Translations under genes and position numbers: made by a program
Assembly: GCF_000710035.2 (NCBI RefSeq)
Contig: NZ_JMJJ01000009.1
Location: 124,001 to 188,000, forward strand
Direction: 5' to 3'
Source of the DNA: Pantoea ananatis LMG 2665
Lineage (GTDB): Bacteria > Pseudomonadota > Gammaproteobacteria > Enterobacterales > Enterobacteriaceae
DNA: 64,000 nt
In this document: one piece after another, positions 35,756-47,466 of the stretch
Numbering within the stretch: the stretch's first letter is position 1
How the letters are laid out: the number at the start of each line of letters is the position of its first letter
The notes under the pieces: generated by a model
What the model saw: the letters and a program-made list of their open reading frames with translations, nothing else
The model's database searches: none
What the model was told of the DNA's origin: nothing

Positions 35756-37777
35756 ATGCGTTTAAACTCCAGCCAACAACGAGCCGTCGAATTTGTTACC
35801 GGTCCCTGTCTGGTGCTGGCAGGCGCTGGCTCGGGAAAAACCCGCGTAATCACCAACAAAATCGCGCATCTGATTCGTGAGTGTGGCTATCAGGCCCGCC
35901 ATATCGCCGCCGTGACCTTCACCAATAAAGCCTCACGCGAAATGAAAGAGCGCGTGGCGCAAACGCTGGGGCGCAAAGAGGCGCGCGGCCTGATGATCTC
36001 CACGTTTCACACGCTGGGTCTGGAAATCATCAAGCGCGAATATGTGGCGCTGGGCATGAAATCCAACTTTTCCCTGTTCGACGATCAGGATCAAATGGCG
36101 TTACTCAAAGACCTCACCAGCGAGTGGCTGGAAGAGGACAAGACGTTACTGCAGCAGCTTATTTCTACCATTTCGAACTGGAAAAACGATCTGGTCGATC
36201 CGCCGCAGGCAGCCGCGCTGGCCCGCTCGGAGCGGGATAACGTGTTTGCCCATTGCTATGCCCTGTATGACCGGCATCTCAAATCCTGTAACGTGCTGGA
36301 TTTTGACGACCTCATTCTGTTGCCTACGCTTCTGCTACAGCGTAATCAGGACGTCCGCGAGCGCTGGCAACAACGTATTCGCTACCTGCTGGTGGATGAA
36401 TATCAGGACACAAACACCAGTCAGTACGAACTGGTGAAGCTGTTGGTCGGCACCCGTGCGCGTTTTACCGTGGTAGGAGATGACGATCAGTCGATTTACT
36501 CCTGGCGCGGTGCCCGGCCACAAAATCTGGTCCTGCTTAATGAGGATTTTCCGGCGCTGGAGGTGGTCAAGCTTGAGCAAAACTACCGCTCTTCACAGCG
36601 TATTCTCAAAGCCGCGAATATTTTGATCGCCAATAATCCCCATGTGTTTGAGAAGCGTCTTTTTTCTGAACTGGGTCTGGGCAGTGAACTCAAGGTGCTG
36701 AGTGCCAATAGCGAAGAACATGAGGCTGAACGGGTAACGGGCGAACTCATTGCCCATCACTTTATTAATAAAACGCAGTATAAAGATTACGCGATCCTGT
36801 ACCGCGGTAATCATCAGTCCCGCGTGTTCGAAAAATTCTTGATGCAGAACCGCATTCCCTATCGCATTTCAGGCGGGACCTCGTTTTTCTCTCGTCCTGA
36901 GATCAAAGACCTGCTGGCTTATCTGCGGGTGCTGACCAATCCCGATGATGACAGCGCTTTCTTGCGTATTGTGAATACGCCACGGCGCGAGATTGGTCCG
37001 GCAACGCTGCAAAAACTCGGTGAGTGGGCCAATATCCGCAATAAAAGCCTGTTTAACGCCAGCTTTGATGTGGGCCTTGGGCAAACGCTGACGGGGCGCG
37101 GCCTTGAACATCTGCAGCGCTTCACCCACTGGCTCAACGACATTATCCAGCTCAGTGAGCGTGAACCGGTTAATGCCGTGCGCGATCTGATTCGCGGCAT
37201 CGATTACGAAAGCTGGCTGTTTGAGACATCGGGCAGCCCCAAAGCCGCTGAAATGCGGATGAAAAACGTCAATACGCTGTTTCAGTGGATGACGGAAATG
37301 CTGGAGGGCAGCGATCTGGATGAGCCGATGACGCTGGCGCAGGTTGTCACCCGCTTTACGCTGCGCGACATGATGGAGCGCGGTGAGAGCGACGAAGAGC
37401 TTGATCAGGTACAGCTGATGACGCTTCATGCCTCAAAAGGGCTGGAGTTCCCCTACGTGTTTCTGGTCGGCATGGAAGAAGGGCTGTTGCCGCATCAGAG
37501 CAGTATCGATGAGAACAACATCGAGGAAGAGCGCCGTCTGGCCTACGTTGGCATTACCCGCGCGCAGAAAGAGCTGACGTTTACCTTGTGTCGGGAGCGC
37601 CGTCAGTATGGTGAGCTCATCCGCCCTGAACCCAGCCGCTTTCTGCTGGAGCTGCCGCAGGACGACGTAGTGTGGGAAACCGAGCGCAAAGTGGTCAGTG
37701 CAGAAGAGCGCATGAAAACCGGCCAGAGTCGGGTGGCCGGATTACGTGCAATGCTGGAAAAGGCGAAAAAGAGCTAA
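35756..37777 (+). CDS. rep: ATP-dependent DNA helicase Rep
   Basis: 673 residues from the ATG at 35756 (identical to E. coli length); the frame is open 29 codons further upstream but similarity starts at [18 protein letters not shown]. UvrD/Rep-type SF1A helicase with Walker [12 protein letters not shown], motif Ia TFTNKAS, motif [10 protein letters not shown], motif [16 protein letters not shown], and motif [13 protein letters not shown] 3'-5' helicase that works with the replisome (DnaB) to clear proteins from DNA and restart forks. Confidence 0.97.
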   Translation: MRLNSSQQRAVEFVTGPCLVLAGAGSGKTRVITNKIAHLIRECGYQARHIAAVTFTNKASREMKERVAQTLGRKEARGLMISTFHTLGLEIIKREYVALGMKSNFSLFDDQDQMALLKDLTSEWLEEDKTLLQQLISTISNWKNDLVDPPQAAALARSERDNVFAHCYALYDRHLKSCNVLDFDDLILLPTLLLQRNQDVRERWQQRIRYLLVDEYQDTNTSQYELVKLLVGTRARFTVVGDDDQSIYSWRGARPQNLVLLNEDFPALEVVKLEQNYRSSQRILKAANILIANNPHVFEKRLFSELGLGSELKVLSANSEEHEAERVTGELIAHHFINKTQYKDYAILYRGNHQSRVFEKFLMQNRIPYRISGGTSFFSRPEIKDLLAYLRVLTNPDDDSAFLRIVNTPRREIGPATLQKLGEWANIRNKSLFNASFDVGLGQTLTGRGLEHLQRFTHWLNDIIQLSEREPVNAVRDLIRGIDYESWLFETSGSPKAAEMRMKNVNTLFQWMTEMLEGSDLDEPMTLAQVVTRFTLRDMMERGESDEELDQVQLMTLHASKGLEFPYVFLVGMEEGLLPHQSSIDENNIEEERRLAYVGITRAQKELTFTLCRERRQYGELIRPEPSRFLLELPQDDVVWETERKVVSAEERMKTGQSRVAGLRAMLEKAKKS

Positions 37778-37793
37778 TCCGTCGCAGACGGGA

Positions 37794-39278
37794 TCAGGAA
37801 AGCGTTAACGACCAGTGAACATATGACTGATAGTGGCTTTCCTGTTCGAGCAGCTCGGCCCGCAGAGGATGTGCTTCCAGCCAGCCCGCCGGTAACGTAA
37901 CGTGCAGTGCTTCATCATCCGCCTGCATACGAACGGCGGGTAACGTGTCATCACGACGCCGAGTCGAGAAGATAATGGACAGCCGTAGCAGACGGCACAA
38001 ACGCTCGGCCAGCCTCGGCGGCAGGGCGTTTTGTTGCGTGAGTAGCGCAAGGTCGATGCTGCCACTTTGATTTTGCAGTAAACAGGCCAGCAATTTTTTC
38101 TGCGCTGGGGTGAAACCCGGAAGATCAAGGTGGCGGACCAGATAGGCCGCGTGCTGCGGTGCCTGACGGAAATCGACGCTCAGCCCGATTTCATGAATCG
38201 CACAGGCGCTTAGCAGAAGCTCCCGACAGCGCTGATCCAGTTTCCAGTGAACACTGACCTGGCGAAAAAAACTTTCCGCTAGCTGCCGGACTCTGTCTGC
38301 CTGGCAGACATCAATATTGAACCGGCGCTGCACATTTTGCAGCGTGCGGCTGCGAATATCGCGATCGACAGGCAGGTGCAGCATTCCGTACACCAGCCCT
38401 TCGCGCAGCGCGCCGCCGGCCAGCGTCATGCTGTCAATATTGAGTTCCTGAAAGATGGCGATAAGAATGGACAAACCGCTTGGAAACACTAACGCCCGCT
38501 CCAGCGTCAGGCCTTCGATTTCAAGCTCTTCAAGTTTGCCGCACTGAATGGCCCGCTGTTTTAACTGCTGTAGCTTACTCAGGGTGATGCGCTCATCCAT
38601 GCCTTGGGCGACCATGATTTCCTGCAGGGCCTGAACGGTTCCGGACGCACCAACGCACACCTGCCAGCTCTGTTTGCGCAGTTCTCCGGCAACAGGTTTC
38701 AGCATCGCTTTGGCAGCCTCTTCAGCCTGGTCAAAATTCTCTTTAGCCAGGTGGCGATCGCCAAAGAATCGCTCCAGCCAGGTGACACAGCCCATCTGCA
38801 GGCTAAACAACACGTTGGCATGGGAGCCATCGCCGGTGGCTAACTCTGTGCTGCCACCGCCGATATCCACGACCAGGCGTTGATCGGAACCCCCGGTAGT
38901 ATGTGCTACGCCTTGATAAATCAGACGCGCTTCTTCTTCGCCGCTAATCACATTGATGGTGCAACCCAGAATCTGTTGCGCCTTATCAAGAAACGCCTGC
39001 GCATTAGCGGCAATGCGTAACGTGGCGGTTGCCACTACCCGAATTTGATCGGGAGGAATATCCTGAAGCTGTTCAGAGAAAAGCCGCAGACATTGCCAGC
39101 CCCGGGCCATGGCTTCGGCGGACAGGCAATTGGATTTATCCAGGCCTGCTGCCAGGCGCACCTTGCGCTTGATTTTGGCGATGGTCTGGATACTTCCTGA
39201 CACTTCGCTGACGACCAGCATATGAAAGCTGTTAGAGCCTAAATCAATTGCAGCATAGAGAGTCGATGCGCTTAGCAT
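37794..39278 (-). CDS. gppA: Guanosine pentaphosphate phosphatase / exopolyphosphatase GppA
   Basis: 494 residues from ATG 39278, equal to E. coli; the longer frame to 39323 would overlap rhlB. Actin-like ATPase fold with the phosphate 1 motif [14 protein letters not shown] and phosphate 2 motif [11 protein letters not shown], then the Ppx C-terminal helical domain. Converts pppGpp to ppGpp and degrades polyphosphate. Follows rhlB by 7 bp, so co-transcribed, as in E. coli. Confidence 0.95.
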   Translation of the reverse strand: MLSASTLYAAIDLGSNSFHMLVVSEVSGSIQTIAKIKRKVRLAAGLDKSNCLSAEAMARGWQCLRLFSEQLQDIPPDQIRVVATATLRIAANAQAFLDKAQQILGCTINVISGEEEARLIYQGVAHTTGGSDQRLVVDIGGGSTELATGDGSHANVLFSLQMGCVTWLERFFGDRHLAKENFDQAEEAAKAMLKPVAGELRKQSWQVCVGASGTVQALQEIMVAQGMDERITLSKLQQLKQRAIQCGKLEELEIEGLTLERALVFPSGLSILIAIFQELNIDSMTLAGGALREGLVYGMLHLPVDRDIRSRTLQNVQRRFNIDVCQADRVRQLAESFFRQVSVHWKLDQRCRELLLSACAIHEIGLSVDFRQAPQHAAYLVRHLDLPGFTPAQKKLLACLLQNQSGSIDLALLTQQNALPPRLAERLCRLLRLSIIFSTRRRDDTLPAVRMQADDEALHVTLPAGWLEAHPLRAELLEQESHYQSYVHWSLTLS

Positions 39279-39285
39279 GGTCAAC

Positions 39286-40578
39286 TTAACCCGAACGTTT
39301 ACGGTTGCTATGACGGGGTGCACCGCGACGGCCGGTATTGTTGCCTCCGCGACGCTGACCGTTGCCTGAGCGATTGCGCGTCAGACGTTTCGGTGGCGGT
39401 AATTCAGTTAACAGCGCGTCGCTGTTGTATTTACTCACCGGAATGCTGTGACCAATGTACTCTTCAATACCGGGCAGGTTTAATGCGTACTCTTCACAGG
39501 CCAGGCTGATGGAGTGACCGCTTGCGCCTGCACGTCCCGTACGGCCAATGCGGTGAACATAGTCTTCGCGATCGTCCGGCAGGTCATAGTTAAATACGTG
39601 CGTCACCGCAGGAATATGCAGGCCACGAGCCGCAACGTCGGTCGCGACCAGAATATCAATATCGCCTTTGGTAAAGTCATCCAGGATACGTAAACGCTTC
39701 TTCTGTGCCACGTCACCCGTCAGCAGGCCGACCCGGTGACCGTCTGCAGCCAGATGGCCCCAAATGTCTTCACAGCGATGCTTGGTATTCGCAAAAATGA
39801 TTGCTCGGTCAGGCCACTCTTCTTCTACCAGCGTCTGTAACAGGCGCATTTTCTCTTCATTCGAAGGGTAGAAAAGCTCTTCTTTAATGCGATGACCGGT
39901 TTTTTGCTCAGGTTCAACTTCAACGTATTCGGCGCTGTTCATGTGCTCGAATGCCAGCTCACGCACGCGGTAAGAGAGCGTGGCGGAGAACAGCATGCTC
40001 AGGCGTTGCGTGGCCGCAGGCATGCGACGGAACAACCAGCGGATATCTTTTATAAAGCCGAGATCGAACATGCGATCGGCTTCGTCCAGTACCATGACCT
40101 GAATGGCACCGAGATTGACGTGATTCTGCTTGGCGTAATCGATTAAACGGCCGGTGGTACCCACCAGAATGTCGACACCGTTTTCCAGTACTTTTAACTG
40201 TTTGTCGTAGCCATCGCCACCGTAAGCCAGACCTAATTTAAGGCCGGTTGATGCCGCCAGTGGTTCAGCATCGGCGTGAATTTGCACCGCAAGTTCACGG
40301 GTTGGGGCCAGAATTAAAGCGCGAGGTTGGTTAACCTGGCGGCCCTCTGGAGCAGGGTGAGAGAGAAGATGATGAAACGTTGACGTTAAAAACGCCATCG
40401 TTTTGCCGGTACCGGTTTGCGCCTGACCTGCGACATCACGCCCTGAAAGCGTAAACGGCAGTGCTAACGCCTGGATAGGCGTGCAGTTATGAAACCCTTT
40501 TTTATCAAGGGCTTCCACCACCAGAGGGTGCAGGGCGAAGTCGGAAAACTTCTGTTCAGTTAAGTGTGTTTTGCTCAT
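39286..40578 (-). CDS. rhlB: ATP-dependent RNA helicase RhlB
   Basis: 430 residues (E. coli 421). DEAD-box helicase: Q motif near residues 30-45, motif I AQTGTGKT, motif II DEAD ([10 protein letters not shown]), motif III SATLS, motif [10 protein letters not shown]. The basic C-terminal tail is rich in Arg, Gly and Asn ([10 protein letters not shown]) and helps RNA binding. Part of the RNA degradosome with RNase E. Divergent from trxA. Confidence 0.97.
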   Translation of the reverse strand: MSKTHLTEQKFSDFALHPLVVEALDKKGFHNCTPIQALALPFTLSGRDVAGQAQTGTGKTMAFLTSTFHHLLSHPAPEGRQVNQPRALILAPTRELAVQIHADAEPLAASTGLKLGLAYGGDGYDKQLKVLENGVDILVGTTGRLIDYAKQNHVNLGAIQVMVLDEADRMFDLGFIKDIRWLFRRMPAATQRLSMLFSATLSYRVRELAFEHMNSAEYVEVEPEQKTGHRIKEELFYPSNEEKMRLLQTLVEEEWPDRAIIFANTKHRCEDIWGHLAADGHRVGLLTGDVAQKKRLRILDDFTKGDIDILVATDVAARGLHIPAVTHVFNYDLPDDREDYVHRIGRTGRAGASGHSISLACEEYALNLPGIEEYIGHSIPVSKYNSDALLTELPPPKRLTRNRSGNGQRRGGNNTGRRGAPRHSNRKRSG

Positions 40579-40695
40579 AGTGTGGTAGAATATCAGCTTA
40601 CTATCGCTTTACGAAAGCGTATCCGATGAAATAAAGTCAACCAACATTGGTTTATATTACGCCAATTCGCCAGGCACAATCTTGTGGAGTAAAAC

Positions 40696-41028
40696 ATGAG
40701 CAGCGATAAAATCGTTCATCTGACCGATGACAGTTTCGACACCGACGTGCTAAAAGCCGACGGCGTTATACTGGTAGATTTCTGGGCTGAATGGTGTGGT
40801 CCTTGTAAAATGATCGCGCCAATCCTTGATGAAGTTGCAGAAGAGTATGATGGCAAACTGACCATCGCTAAGCTGAATATTGACGATAACCCAGGCACTG
40901 CGCCTAAATACGGCATTCGCGGCATCCCGACGCTGCTGCTGTTCAAAAACGGTGAAGTCGCTGCGACAAAAGTGGGCGCATTGTCCAAAGGTCAGTTAAA
41001 AGAGTTCCTGAACGCCAACCTGGCGTAA
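40696..41028 (+). CDS. trxA: Thioredoxin 1
   Basis: 110 residues (E. coli 109). Active site WCGPC near residues 33-37, cis-Pro in [10 protein letters not shown], typical thioredoxin fold. General cytoplasmic disulphide reductant, recycled by thioredoxin reductase. The GGAG ribosome site precedes the ATG. The trxA-rho arrangement matches E. coli. Confidence 0.98.
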   Translation: MSSDKIVHLTDDSFDTDVLKADGVILVDFWAEWCGPCKMIAPILDEVAEEYDGKLTIAKLNIDDNPGTAPKYGIRGIPTLLLFKNGEVAATKVGALSKGQLKEFLNANLA

Positions 41029-41369
41029 TCGGGCCGGGCGTCCGGCAGTGGTTAAATTTTTGCCTGCTGCTGGACGTTCGCTTTTAAGCGTGCTAACTTA
41101 TTTTCACTGCACTATGAACATACCTTGTAGTTAGCATTCAAAGTTTTCTCTTGTTAGACCCTGTCATACTGTACCTACCAGCGGTTTAGCAATCTAACGA
41201 CTAGCTCTACTCTGACTAAGTCGACCGTCTCCTCGCTCCCAGTCATTATTCAAGACGATGATCGTTGAGAAGAGTTGAAAAAGTCATTAACAGAACAGGC
41301 ATGGACTAACTGCCATACCATTCACGACAAACATTTCGAGTATTACCCCGAGTTTAAGAACCCATCAAT
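41029..41369 (+). promoter_or_regulatory. rho leader region (autogenous control)
   Basis: 341 bp without a gene. In E. coli the rho leader contains Rho-dependent attenuation sites and the small frame rhoL. Here I cannot find a rhoL-like frame; the only ATG in the expected area opens a 5-codon frame. A C-rich, G-poor stretch around 41221-41252 is the kind of sequence Rho binds (rut) and probably mediates feedback on rho. Confidence 0.5.
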
Positions 41370-42629
41370 ATGAATCTTACCGAATTAAAGAATACGCCGG
41401 TTTCTGAGCTGATTACCCTCGGCGAGAATATGGGGCTGGAAAATCAGGCTCGTATGCGCAAGCAGGACATTATTTTCTCAATCCTGAAGCAGCACGCGAA
41501 AAGCGGCGAGGACATCTTCGGTGATGGTGTGCTGGAGATATTGCAGGATGGATTTGGATTCCTCCGCTCTGGAGACAGCTCCTACCTCGCCGGTCCTGAT
41601 GACATCTACGTTTCTCCCAGCCAAATTCGCCGCTTTAACCTCCGCACTGGTGACACCATCGCCGGCAAAATCCGTCCACCAAAAGAAGGTGAGCGCTACT
41701 TTGCCCTGCTGAAAGTTAACGAAGTTAACTACGACAAACCAGAAAACTCGCGTAACAAGATTCTGTTCGAAAACCTCACGCCGCTGCACGCTAACAGCCG
41801 TCTGCGTATGGAGCGGGGTAATGGCTCAACTGAAGACTTAACCGCTCGCGTACTGGACCTGGCGTCACCGATTGGTCGTGGTCAGCGTGGTCTGATTGTG
41901 GCACCGCCGAAAGCCGGTAAAACGATGCTGCTGCAGAATATCGCGCAGAGCATTGCTTACAACCATCCAGACTGTGTGCTGATGGTGCTGCTAATCGATG
42001 AGCGTCCGGAAGAAGTGACAGAGATGCAACGCCTGGTAAAAGGTGAAGTGATCGCGTCTACCTTCGATGAACCGGCTTCGCGTCACGTTCAGGTGGCCGA
42101 GATGGTGATCGAAAAGGCCAAGCGCCTGGTCGAGCACAAAAAAGACGTCATCATTTTACTCGACTCCATCACGCGTCTGGCCCGTGCCTACAACACCGTC
42201 GTTCCGGCTTCCGGTAAAGTACTGACCGGTGGTGTGGACGCCAACGCCCTGCATCGTCCTAAGCGTTTCTTCGGTGCGGCACGTAATGTGGAAGAGGGCG
42301 GTAGCCTGACCATCATTGCGACGGCACTGGTGGATACCGGTTCGAAGATGGATGAAGTGATTTACGAAGAGTTTAAAGGCACCGGTAACATGGAGCTGCA
42401 TCTCTCACGTAAGATCGCCGAAAAACGTGTCTTCCCGGCGATTGACTACAACCGTTCAGGTACCCGTAAAGAAGAGCTGTTAACCTCTCAGGAAGAGCTG
42501 CAGAAAATGTGGATCCTGCGTAAGATTATCCATCCAATGGGTGAAATCGACGCGATGGAATTCCTGATTAACAAGTTGGCCATGACCAAAACCAACGACG
42601 AATTCTTCGATATGATGAAGCGTTCTTGA
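41370..42629 (+). CDS. rho: Transcription termination factor Rho
   Basis: 419 residues, same as E. coli and nearly identical. N-terminal RNA-binding cold-shock-like domain ([22 protein letters not shown]-type region), Walker [12 protein letters not shown] (about residue 180), Walker [16 protein letters not shown]-loop and R-loop in the C-terminal RecA-like domain. Hexameric RNA translocase that ends transcription at rut sites; relevant here to the tna leader and its own leader. Confidence 0.98.
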   Translation: MNLTELKNTPVSELITLGENMGLENQARMRKQDIIFSILKQHAKSGEDIFGDGVLEILQDGFGFLRSGDSSYLAGPDDIYVSPSQIRRFNLRTGDTIAGKIRPPKEGERYFALLKVNEVNYDKPENSRNKILFENLTPLHANSRLRMERGNGSTEDLTARVLDLASPIGRGQRGLIVAPPKAGKTMLLQNIAQSIAYNHPDCVLMVLLIDERPEEVTEMQRLVKGEVIASTFDEPASRHVQVAEMVIEKAKRLVEHKKDVIILLDSITRLARAYNTVVPASGKVLTGGVDANALHRPKRFFGAARNVEEGGSLTIIATALVDTGSKMDEVIYEEFKGTGNMELHLSRKIAEKRVFPAIDYNRSGTRKEELLTSQEELQKMWILRKIIHPMGEIDAMEFLINKLAMTKTNDEFFDMMKRS

Positions 42630-42639
42630 TCCTGTAGAG

Positions 42640-42667
42640 CGTCATCTGAGCAAGATGGCGTTTTTTT
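42640..42667 (+). terminator. First rho terminator
   Basis: Stem CGTCATCT / AGATGGCG (with one G-T pair) followed by T7, 11 bp after the rho stop. Confidence 0.85.
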
Positions 42668-42694
42668 ACTTTAAAAGATCATAAAATAGCCCTG

Positions 42695-42721
42695 ACGCCA
42701 CGTTCTGACGTGGCGTTTTTT
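42695..42721 (+). terminator. Second rho terminator
   Basis: Perfect stem ACGCCACGT / ACGTGGCGT with a TCTG loop and T-run. The tandem terminators isolate rho from the ECA operon. The 42722-42892 gap should hold the wecA promoter. Confidence 0.9.
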
Positions 42722-42892
42722 ATTTTCGGGCTATAGGATTGAGTGCTGGCAGACGTAATAATAATGACGGTGGCAGTGGTGGACGATTAACCGTTCGTGC
42801 ACCTCTTCATGCCGAATTCGGAATCTGGAACGGTAACAGGCGTGATTTTTAGCGTATGGTGAGTTCCAGGATGATAGCTGAGAGCGTTTAAC

Positions 42893-43996
42893 GTGAATTT
42901 ACTCACTATGAGTACTGAGCTTGGTTTAGTTTTTATCTTTTCCCTTGTGTTTCTTTTCCTTGCTCGTAAAGCAGCTAAAAAGGTTGGTCTGGTAGACTCA
43001 CCTAACTCGCGTAAACGCCATCATGGCGATATCCCACTGGTTGGCGGTATTTCTGTTTTTGCTGGCATTGCTTTCACCTTTGCCATCACTAACTATTATT
43101 TGCCCCATGCCACGTTGTACCTGGCCTGCTCAGCAATTTTAGTCATCGTCGGGGCGTTGGATGATCGGTTCGATATCAGCGTCAAAATCCGTGCCGTGAT
43201 ACAGGCTGCGGTGGCTATAGTGATGATGGCTGGCGCGAAACTCTATCTGTTGAGCCTGGGATTCATTATTGGTCCGGTTGAGTTAATTGTGGGGCCCTTT
43301 GGTTATGTGTTAACGCTCTTTGCCGTCTGGGCGGCAATCAATGCTTTCAATATGGTTGATGGTATTGATGGGTTACTGGGAGGGCTCTCTTCAGTGACCT
43401 TTGGCGCAATGGGCCTTATTCTCTCACTGGATGGTCAATACAGCCTGGCGATGTGGTGCTTTGCAATGATTGCCGCCATCCTCCCTTATATCATTCTCAA
43501 TCTGGGTTTACTGGGTCGCCGCTATAAAGTTTTTATGGGCGATGCAGGCAGCACGATGATTGGCTTCACCATTATCTGGATTTTGCTGGAAACGACCCAG
43601 GGGCTGAGTCATCCCATTTCGCCAGTGACCGCATTATGGCTGATAGCCATCCCGTTGATGGATATGGTCGCCATTATGTACCGCCGTCTGCGCAAGGGGA
43701 TGAGTCCCTTTTCTGCCGATCGCCAGCATATTCATCATTTATTAATGCGTGCCGGGTTTAGCTCGCGTCAGGCTTTCGTACTGATAACTGTCGCTGCTGC
43801 CTTACTTGCAGGCGTGGGTGTGTTGGGTGAGTACCTCGCGTTTGTTCCTGAGTGGGTCATGCTAGTCCTTTTTCTGCTAGCGTTTATGGCCTACGGCTAT
43901 TGCCTGAAACACTCCTGGCGTATAGCGAGACGCATACGGCGCTTTAAGCGTCGGATGAATACTCCTGGTGATATTGATAAAGAAAAGTTTGATTAG
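42893..43996 (+). CDS. wecA: Undecaprenyl-phosphate GlcNAc-1-phosphate transferase WecA
   Basis: 367 residues, same as E. coli. About 11 membrane segments; motifs LDDRFD, NAFNMVDGIDGLLGG, MGDAGST and the HIHH loop (DRQHIHHLL) of the polyprenyl-phosphate HexNAc-1-P transferases are intact. Makes lipid I of ECA (and starts O-antigen in many strains) at the inner membrane from UDP-GlcNAc. First gene of the ECA operon. Confidence 0.97.
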   Translation: MNLLTMSTELGLVFIFSLVFLFLARKAAKKVGLVDSPNSRKRHHGDIPLVGGISVFAGIAFTFAITNYYLPHATLYLACSAILVIVGALDDRFDISVKIRAVIQAAVAIVMMAGAKLYLLSLGFIIGPVELIVGPFGYVLTLFAVWAAINAFNMVDGIDGLLGGLSSVTFGAMGLILSLDGQYSLAMWCFAMIAAILPYIILNLGLLGRRYKVFMGDAGSTMIGFTIIWILLETTQGLSHPISPVTALWLIAIPLMDMVAIMYRRLRKGMSPFSADRQHIHHLLMRAGFSSRQAFVLITVAAALLAGVGVLGEYLAFVPEWVMLVLFLLAFMAYGYCLKHSWRIARRIRRFKRRMNTPGDIDKEKFD

Positions 43997-44019
43997 ACTT
44001 AACAAAGGATAACGCTCTG

Positions 44020-45069
44020 ATGCGCGCTAACGTTGTGGAGAACGAACTGGATATTCGCGGCCTGGGCTGCAGCCTATGGCGTGGAAAGCGCTGGATAGTC
44101 GGCTGTGCAATCGTGTTTGCATTGGTAGCCTGGATAGCAACGCTGCTGATGAAACAGGTGTGGAGCACGACCGCGATAACAGGGCGGCCTACGGTGAATA
44201 TGCTGGGATCCTACTATTCCCAGCAACAGTTCCTGAACAATCTGGATATGCGCAATAACGCTTTAACGTTAAATACGGCGTCACCTACCGTGATGGACGA
44301 GGTGTATCAGGAGTTCCTGATGCAGCTCTCATCCTGGGATACCCGCCGGGAGTTTTGGCAGCAAACCGATTATTATAAAACGCGAAAAAGCGGCAATGCC
44401 CACAATGATGCTGCCTTGTTGGACGATATGATTGATAACATTCAGTTTACGCCAGCGGATAGCGCACGAAATATTTTCGACAGCGTCAAACTCAAGGCAG
44501 AAACTGCTGCGGATGCGAACAATTTGCTGCGCCAGTATATTGCCTATGCCAGTGAACGCGCTGCACGCCATCTCAATGCAGAGTTAACGGGGGCGTGGCA
44601 GGCACGGACCAGCCAGCTTAAGGCGCAGGTCAAACGTCAGGAAGACGTAGCGAATGCGGTATTCCTGCGACGGCAACATCGGCTGGAACAGGCGCTGAAA
44701 ATTGCCAGCCAGCAGGGCATTAATGAAAAGCAGACGCGTGAGGTGAGCGAAAACCTGGCTGACAGCGATCTGTTTCTAATGGGCCAGCCTTTATTGCAGG
44801 GGCAGTTAGAAACCCTGAGAGCAACCGGGCCGAGCTTTGATATCAGCTACGACCAAAATAAAGCGATGCTGACCACACTGGATGCAGGCCCGACGCTTAA
44901 CAGCAAATTCCAGACCTACCGTTATTTGCGTACGCCGGAAGAGCCGGTTTCACGCGACAGTCCCCGCCGGGCATTTATGATGGTGATGTGGGGCGCGGTA
45001 GGTGCGCTGGTTGGTGCGGGCGTGGCGCTAGCGCGTCGTCAGCGTCCGATGTCAGATACACAAGATTGA
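44020..45069 (+). CDS. wzzE: ECA chain-length regulator WzzE
   Basis: 349 residues (E. coli 348). Wzz/polysaccharide co-polymerase type 1 with two membrane helices (about 28-48 and 317-337) flanking a periplasmic helical domain; the second helix is preceded by the Pro-rich segment [14 protein letters not shown]. Sets ECA chain length with WzyE. Downstream of wecA by 23 bp. Confidence 0.94.
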   Translation: MRANVVENELDIRGLGCSLWRGKRWIVGCAIVFALVAWIATLLMKQVWSTTAITGRPTVNMLGSYYSQQQFLNNLDMRNNALTLNTASPTVMDEVYQEFLMQLSSWDTRREFWQQTDYYKTRKSGNAHNDAALLDDMIDNIQFTPADSARNIFDSVKLKAETAADANNLLRQYIAYASERAARHLNAELTGAWQARTSQLKAQVKRQEDVANAVFLRRQHRLEQALKIASQQGINEKQTREVSENLADSDLFLMGQPLLQGQLETLRATGPSFDISYDQNKAMLTTLDAGPTLNSKFQTYRYLRTPEEPVSRDSPRRAFMMVMWGAVGALVGAGVALARRQRPMSDTQD

Positions 45070-45079
45070 GAGAAACAGT

Positions 45080-46210
45080 GTGAAAGTTCTGACAGTTTTT
45101 GGCACCCGACCTGAAGCCATTAAGATGGCACCACTCGTGCAGGCACTGGCACAGGACCCTGCTTTTGAATCACGGCTGTGCGTCACTGCGCAACACCGTG
45201 AAATGCTTGATCAGGTGCTGAGCTTGTTTCAGCTGCAACCTGACTACGATCTCAACGTTATGCGACCCGAACAGGGATTAACGGAGATAACCTGCCGTAT
45301 TTTACAAGGCATGCATACCGTACTGCTCGATTTCAAACCCGATATTGTACTGGTCCACGGGGATACGACGACCACGCTGGCGGCCAGCCTGGCGGCTTTC
45401 TATCAGCAAATCCCCGTCGGGCATGTCGAAGCAGGTTTACGCACGGGCGATCTGGCTTCGCCGTGGCCGGAAGAGGGGAATCGTAAGCTGACGGGACATC
45501 TTGCCCGTTTACACTTTACGCCCACACTGCGTTCCCGACAGAACCTGCTGGATGAAAACCTCGCCGACGACAGTATTGTTGTCACCGGTAATACGGTAAT
45601 TGATGCCTTGCTATGGGTGCGAGATCGGGTGCTGGACGATAATGAGATAAACGCGCAGCTGGCTTCACGCTATCCCTTTCTTGATGACAGTAAAAAGCTG
45701 GTACTGGTGACGGGTCATCGTCGTGAAAGCTTCGGCGAAGGTTTTGAGCGCATCTGTAGCGCTCTGGCCCAGATTGCGCGCCAGCATCCTCATGCGCAAA
45801 TCGTTTATCCGGTCCATCTCAATCCTAACGTACATGAACCCGTTAACCGCATTCTGCGCGGCATTGATAACATTGTGTTGATTGATCCTCAGGAGTATCT
45901 GCCGTTTGTCTGGTTGATGAACCGGGCGTGGCTGATTCTCACCGATTCTGGCGGTATTCAGGAAGAAGCGCCTTCACTGGGTAAACCGGTTTTGGTGATG
46001 CGTGAAACCACCGAGCGTCCAGAGGCCGTCGAAGCCGGAACGGTGAAGCTGGTTGGTACGGACACGGCAAGAATTGTTAATGAGGTCAGTACATTACTTA
46101 ACGATGATGAGGCCTGGCAGACCATGAGCCGTGCCCATAACCCTTATGGGGATGGCGAAGCCTGCGGGCGAATATTGCAAGCCTTAAAAGATAACAGAGC
46201 CAACTTATGA
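45080..46210 (+). CDS. wecB: UDP-N-acetylglucosamine 2-epimerase WecB
   Basis: 376 residues, starting with GTG at 45080 (E. coli also uses GTG). Sequence runs [19 protein letters not shown], with [16 protein letters not shown] and [21 protein letters not shown] typical of non-hydrolysing UDP-GlcNAc 2-epimerases. Converts UDP-GlcNAc to UDP-ManNAc in the cytoplasm. Stop overlaps the wecC start. Confidence 0.96.
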   Translation: MKVLTVFGTRPEAIKMAPLVQALAQDPAFESRLCVTAQHREMLDQVLSLFQLQPDYDLNVMRPEQGLTEITCRILQGMHTVLLDFKPDIVLVHGDTTTTLAASLAAFYQQIPVGHVEAGLRTGDLASPWPEEGNRKLTGHLARLHFTPTLRSRQNLLDENLADDSIVVTGNTVIDALLWVRDRVLDDNEINAQLASRYPFLDDSKKLVLVTGHRRESFGEGFERICSALAQIARQHPHAQIVYPVHLNPNVHEPVNRILRGIDNIVLIDPQEYLPFVWLMNRAWLILTDSGGIQEEAPSLGKPVLVMRETTERPEAVEAGTVKLVGTDTARIVNEVSTLLNDDEAWQTMSRAHNPYGDGEACGRILQALKDNRANL

Positions 46211-47466
46211 GTTTTGAAACCATTTCCGTTATTGGACTGGGTTACATTGGGCTGCCAACCGCAGCCGTTTTTGCCTCAAAGGGAAAGAAAGTGGTGGGCG
46301 TCGATATCAATGCCCACGCAGTTGACACCATCAATCGTGGTGCCATTCATATTGTCGAACCCGATTTGGATCGGGTGGTTCAGGCTGCGGTCGAGCGTGG
46401 AGATTTACGTGCTACGACGCAACCCGAAGCCGCTGATGCTTTTTTGATCGCCGTGCCCACGCCCTTTATGGCGGAGCGCCAACCGGACTTACGCTTTGTG
46501 CGTGCGGCTGCGCTGTCGATTGCGCCGGTACTGAAAAAAGGCGATCTGGTGATTCTGGAATCGACTTCTCCGGTTGGCAGTACAGAGCAGATGGCCGACT
46601 GGCTGGCCGCGGCGCGACCTGATTTGCGTTTCCCACAGCACGACGGGGATCCTGACGTCTTTGTCGCCTACTGTCCCGAACGCGTTTTACCCGGTCAGAT
46701 CATGACTGAGCTGATCAGCAACGATCGCGTGATTGGCGGCATGACGCCAGCCTGTTCTGCCCGTGCGAGTGATTTGTATCGTATTTTTTTACAGGGCGAG
46801 TGCGTCGAGACAAATGCACGCACCGCTGAAATGTGCAAGCTGACAGAAAACAGCTTCCGCGACGTAAACATCGCCTTTGCCAATGAGCTTTCACTAATTT
46901 GTGCTGCGCAGCAGATTAATGTCTGGGAGCTTATTGCACTGGCGAATCGTCATCCGCGCGTCAATATCCTGCAGCCTGGGCCAGGCGTCGGCGGGCACTG
47001 CATTGCGGTCGATCCCTGGTTTATCGTGGCGCAGAATCCGGACTTAGCACGCCTGATTCGTACCGCTCGCGAAGTAAATGATGCCAAGCCGCACTGGGTG
47101 CTGGACCAGGTAAAAAAAGCGCTGGCAGACTGCCTGATGCAGACCGGAAAACGTGCCAGCGATCTGACCATTGCCTGCTTTGGCCTGGCGTTTAAACCGA
47201 ACATTGATGACCTGCGTGAAAGCCCAGCCATGGAAGTGGCGCACCTGATTGCCGACTGGCATCAGGGCCGCACGTGGGTAACCGAACCGCATATTCAGCA
47301 GATTCCCGACATCCTGGCGACACAGGCCACCCTGGTTTCAACCGAGCAGGCGCTGCAGGAGGCGGATATTTTGGTGATGCTGGTCGATCACCATGCATTC
47401 CGCCGTGTTGATGCTGCGCACATTACTCAGCAATGGGTTGTTGATACGAAAGGTGTCTGGCGATGA
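46207..47466 (+). CDS. wecC: UDP-N-acetyl-D-mannosamine dehydrogenase WecC
   Basis: 419 residues (E. coli 420). N-terminal Rossmann motif GLGYIGLP, central UDP-sugar dehydrogenase domain with the catalytic cysteine in [13 protein letters not shown]-terminal UDP-binding domain ([15 protein letters not shown]). Oxidises UDP-ManNAc to UDP-ManNAcA with two NAD+. Overlaps wecB and rffG by 4 bp each. Confidence 0.96.
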   Translation: MSFETISVIGLGYIGLPTAAVFASKGKKVVGVDINAHAVDTINRGAIHIVEPDLDRVVQAAVERGDLRATTQPEAADAFLIAVPTPFMAERQPDLRFVRAAALSIAPVLKKGDLVILESTSPVGSTEQMADWLAAARPDLRFPQHDGDPDVFVAYCPERVLPGQIMTELISNDRVIGGMTPACSARASDLYRIFLQGECVETNARTAEMCKLTENSFRDVNIAFANELSLICAAQQINVWELIALANRHPRVNILQPGPGVGGHCIAVDPWFIVAQNPDLARLIRTAREVNDAKPHWVLDQVKKALADCLMQTGKRASDLTIACFGLAFKPNIDDLRESPAMEVAHLIADWHQGRTWVTEPHIQQIPDILATQATLVSTEQALQEADILVMLVDHHAFRRVDAAHITQQWVVDTKGVWR

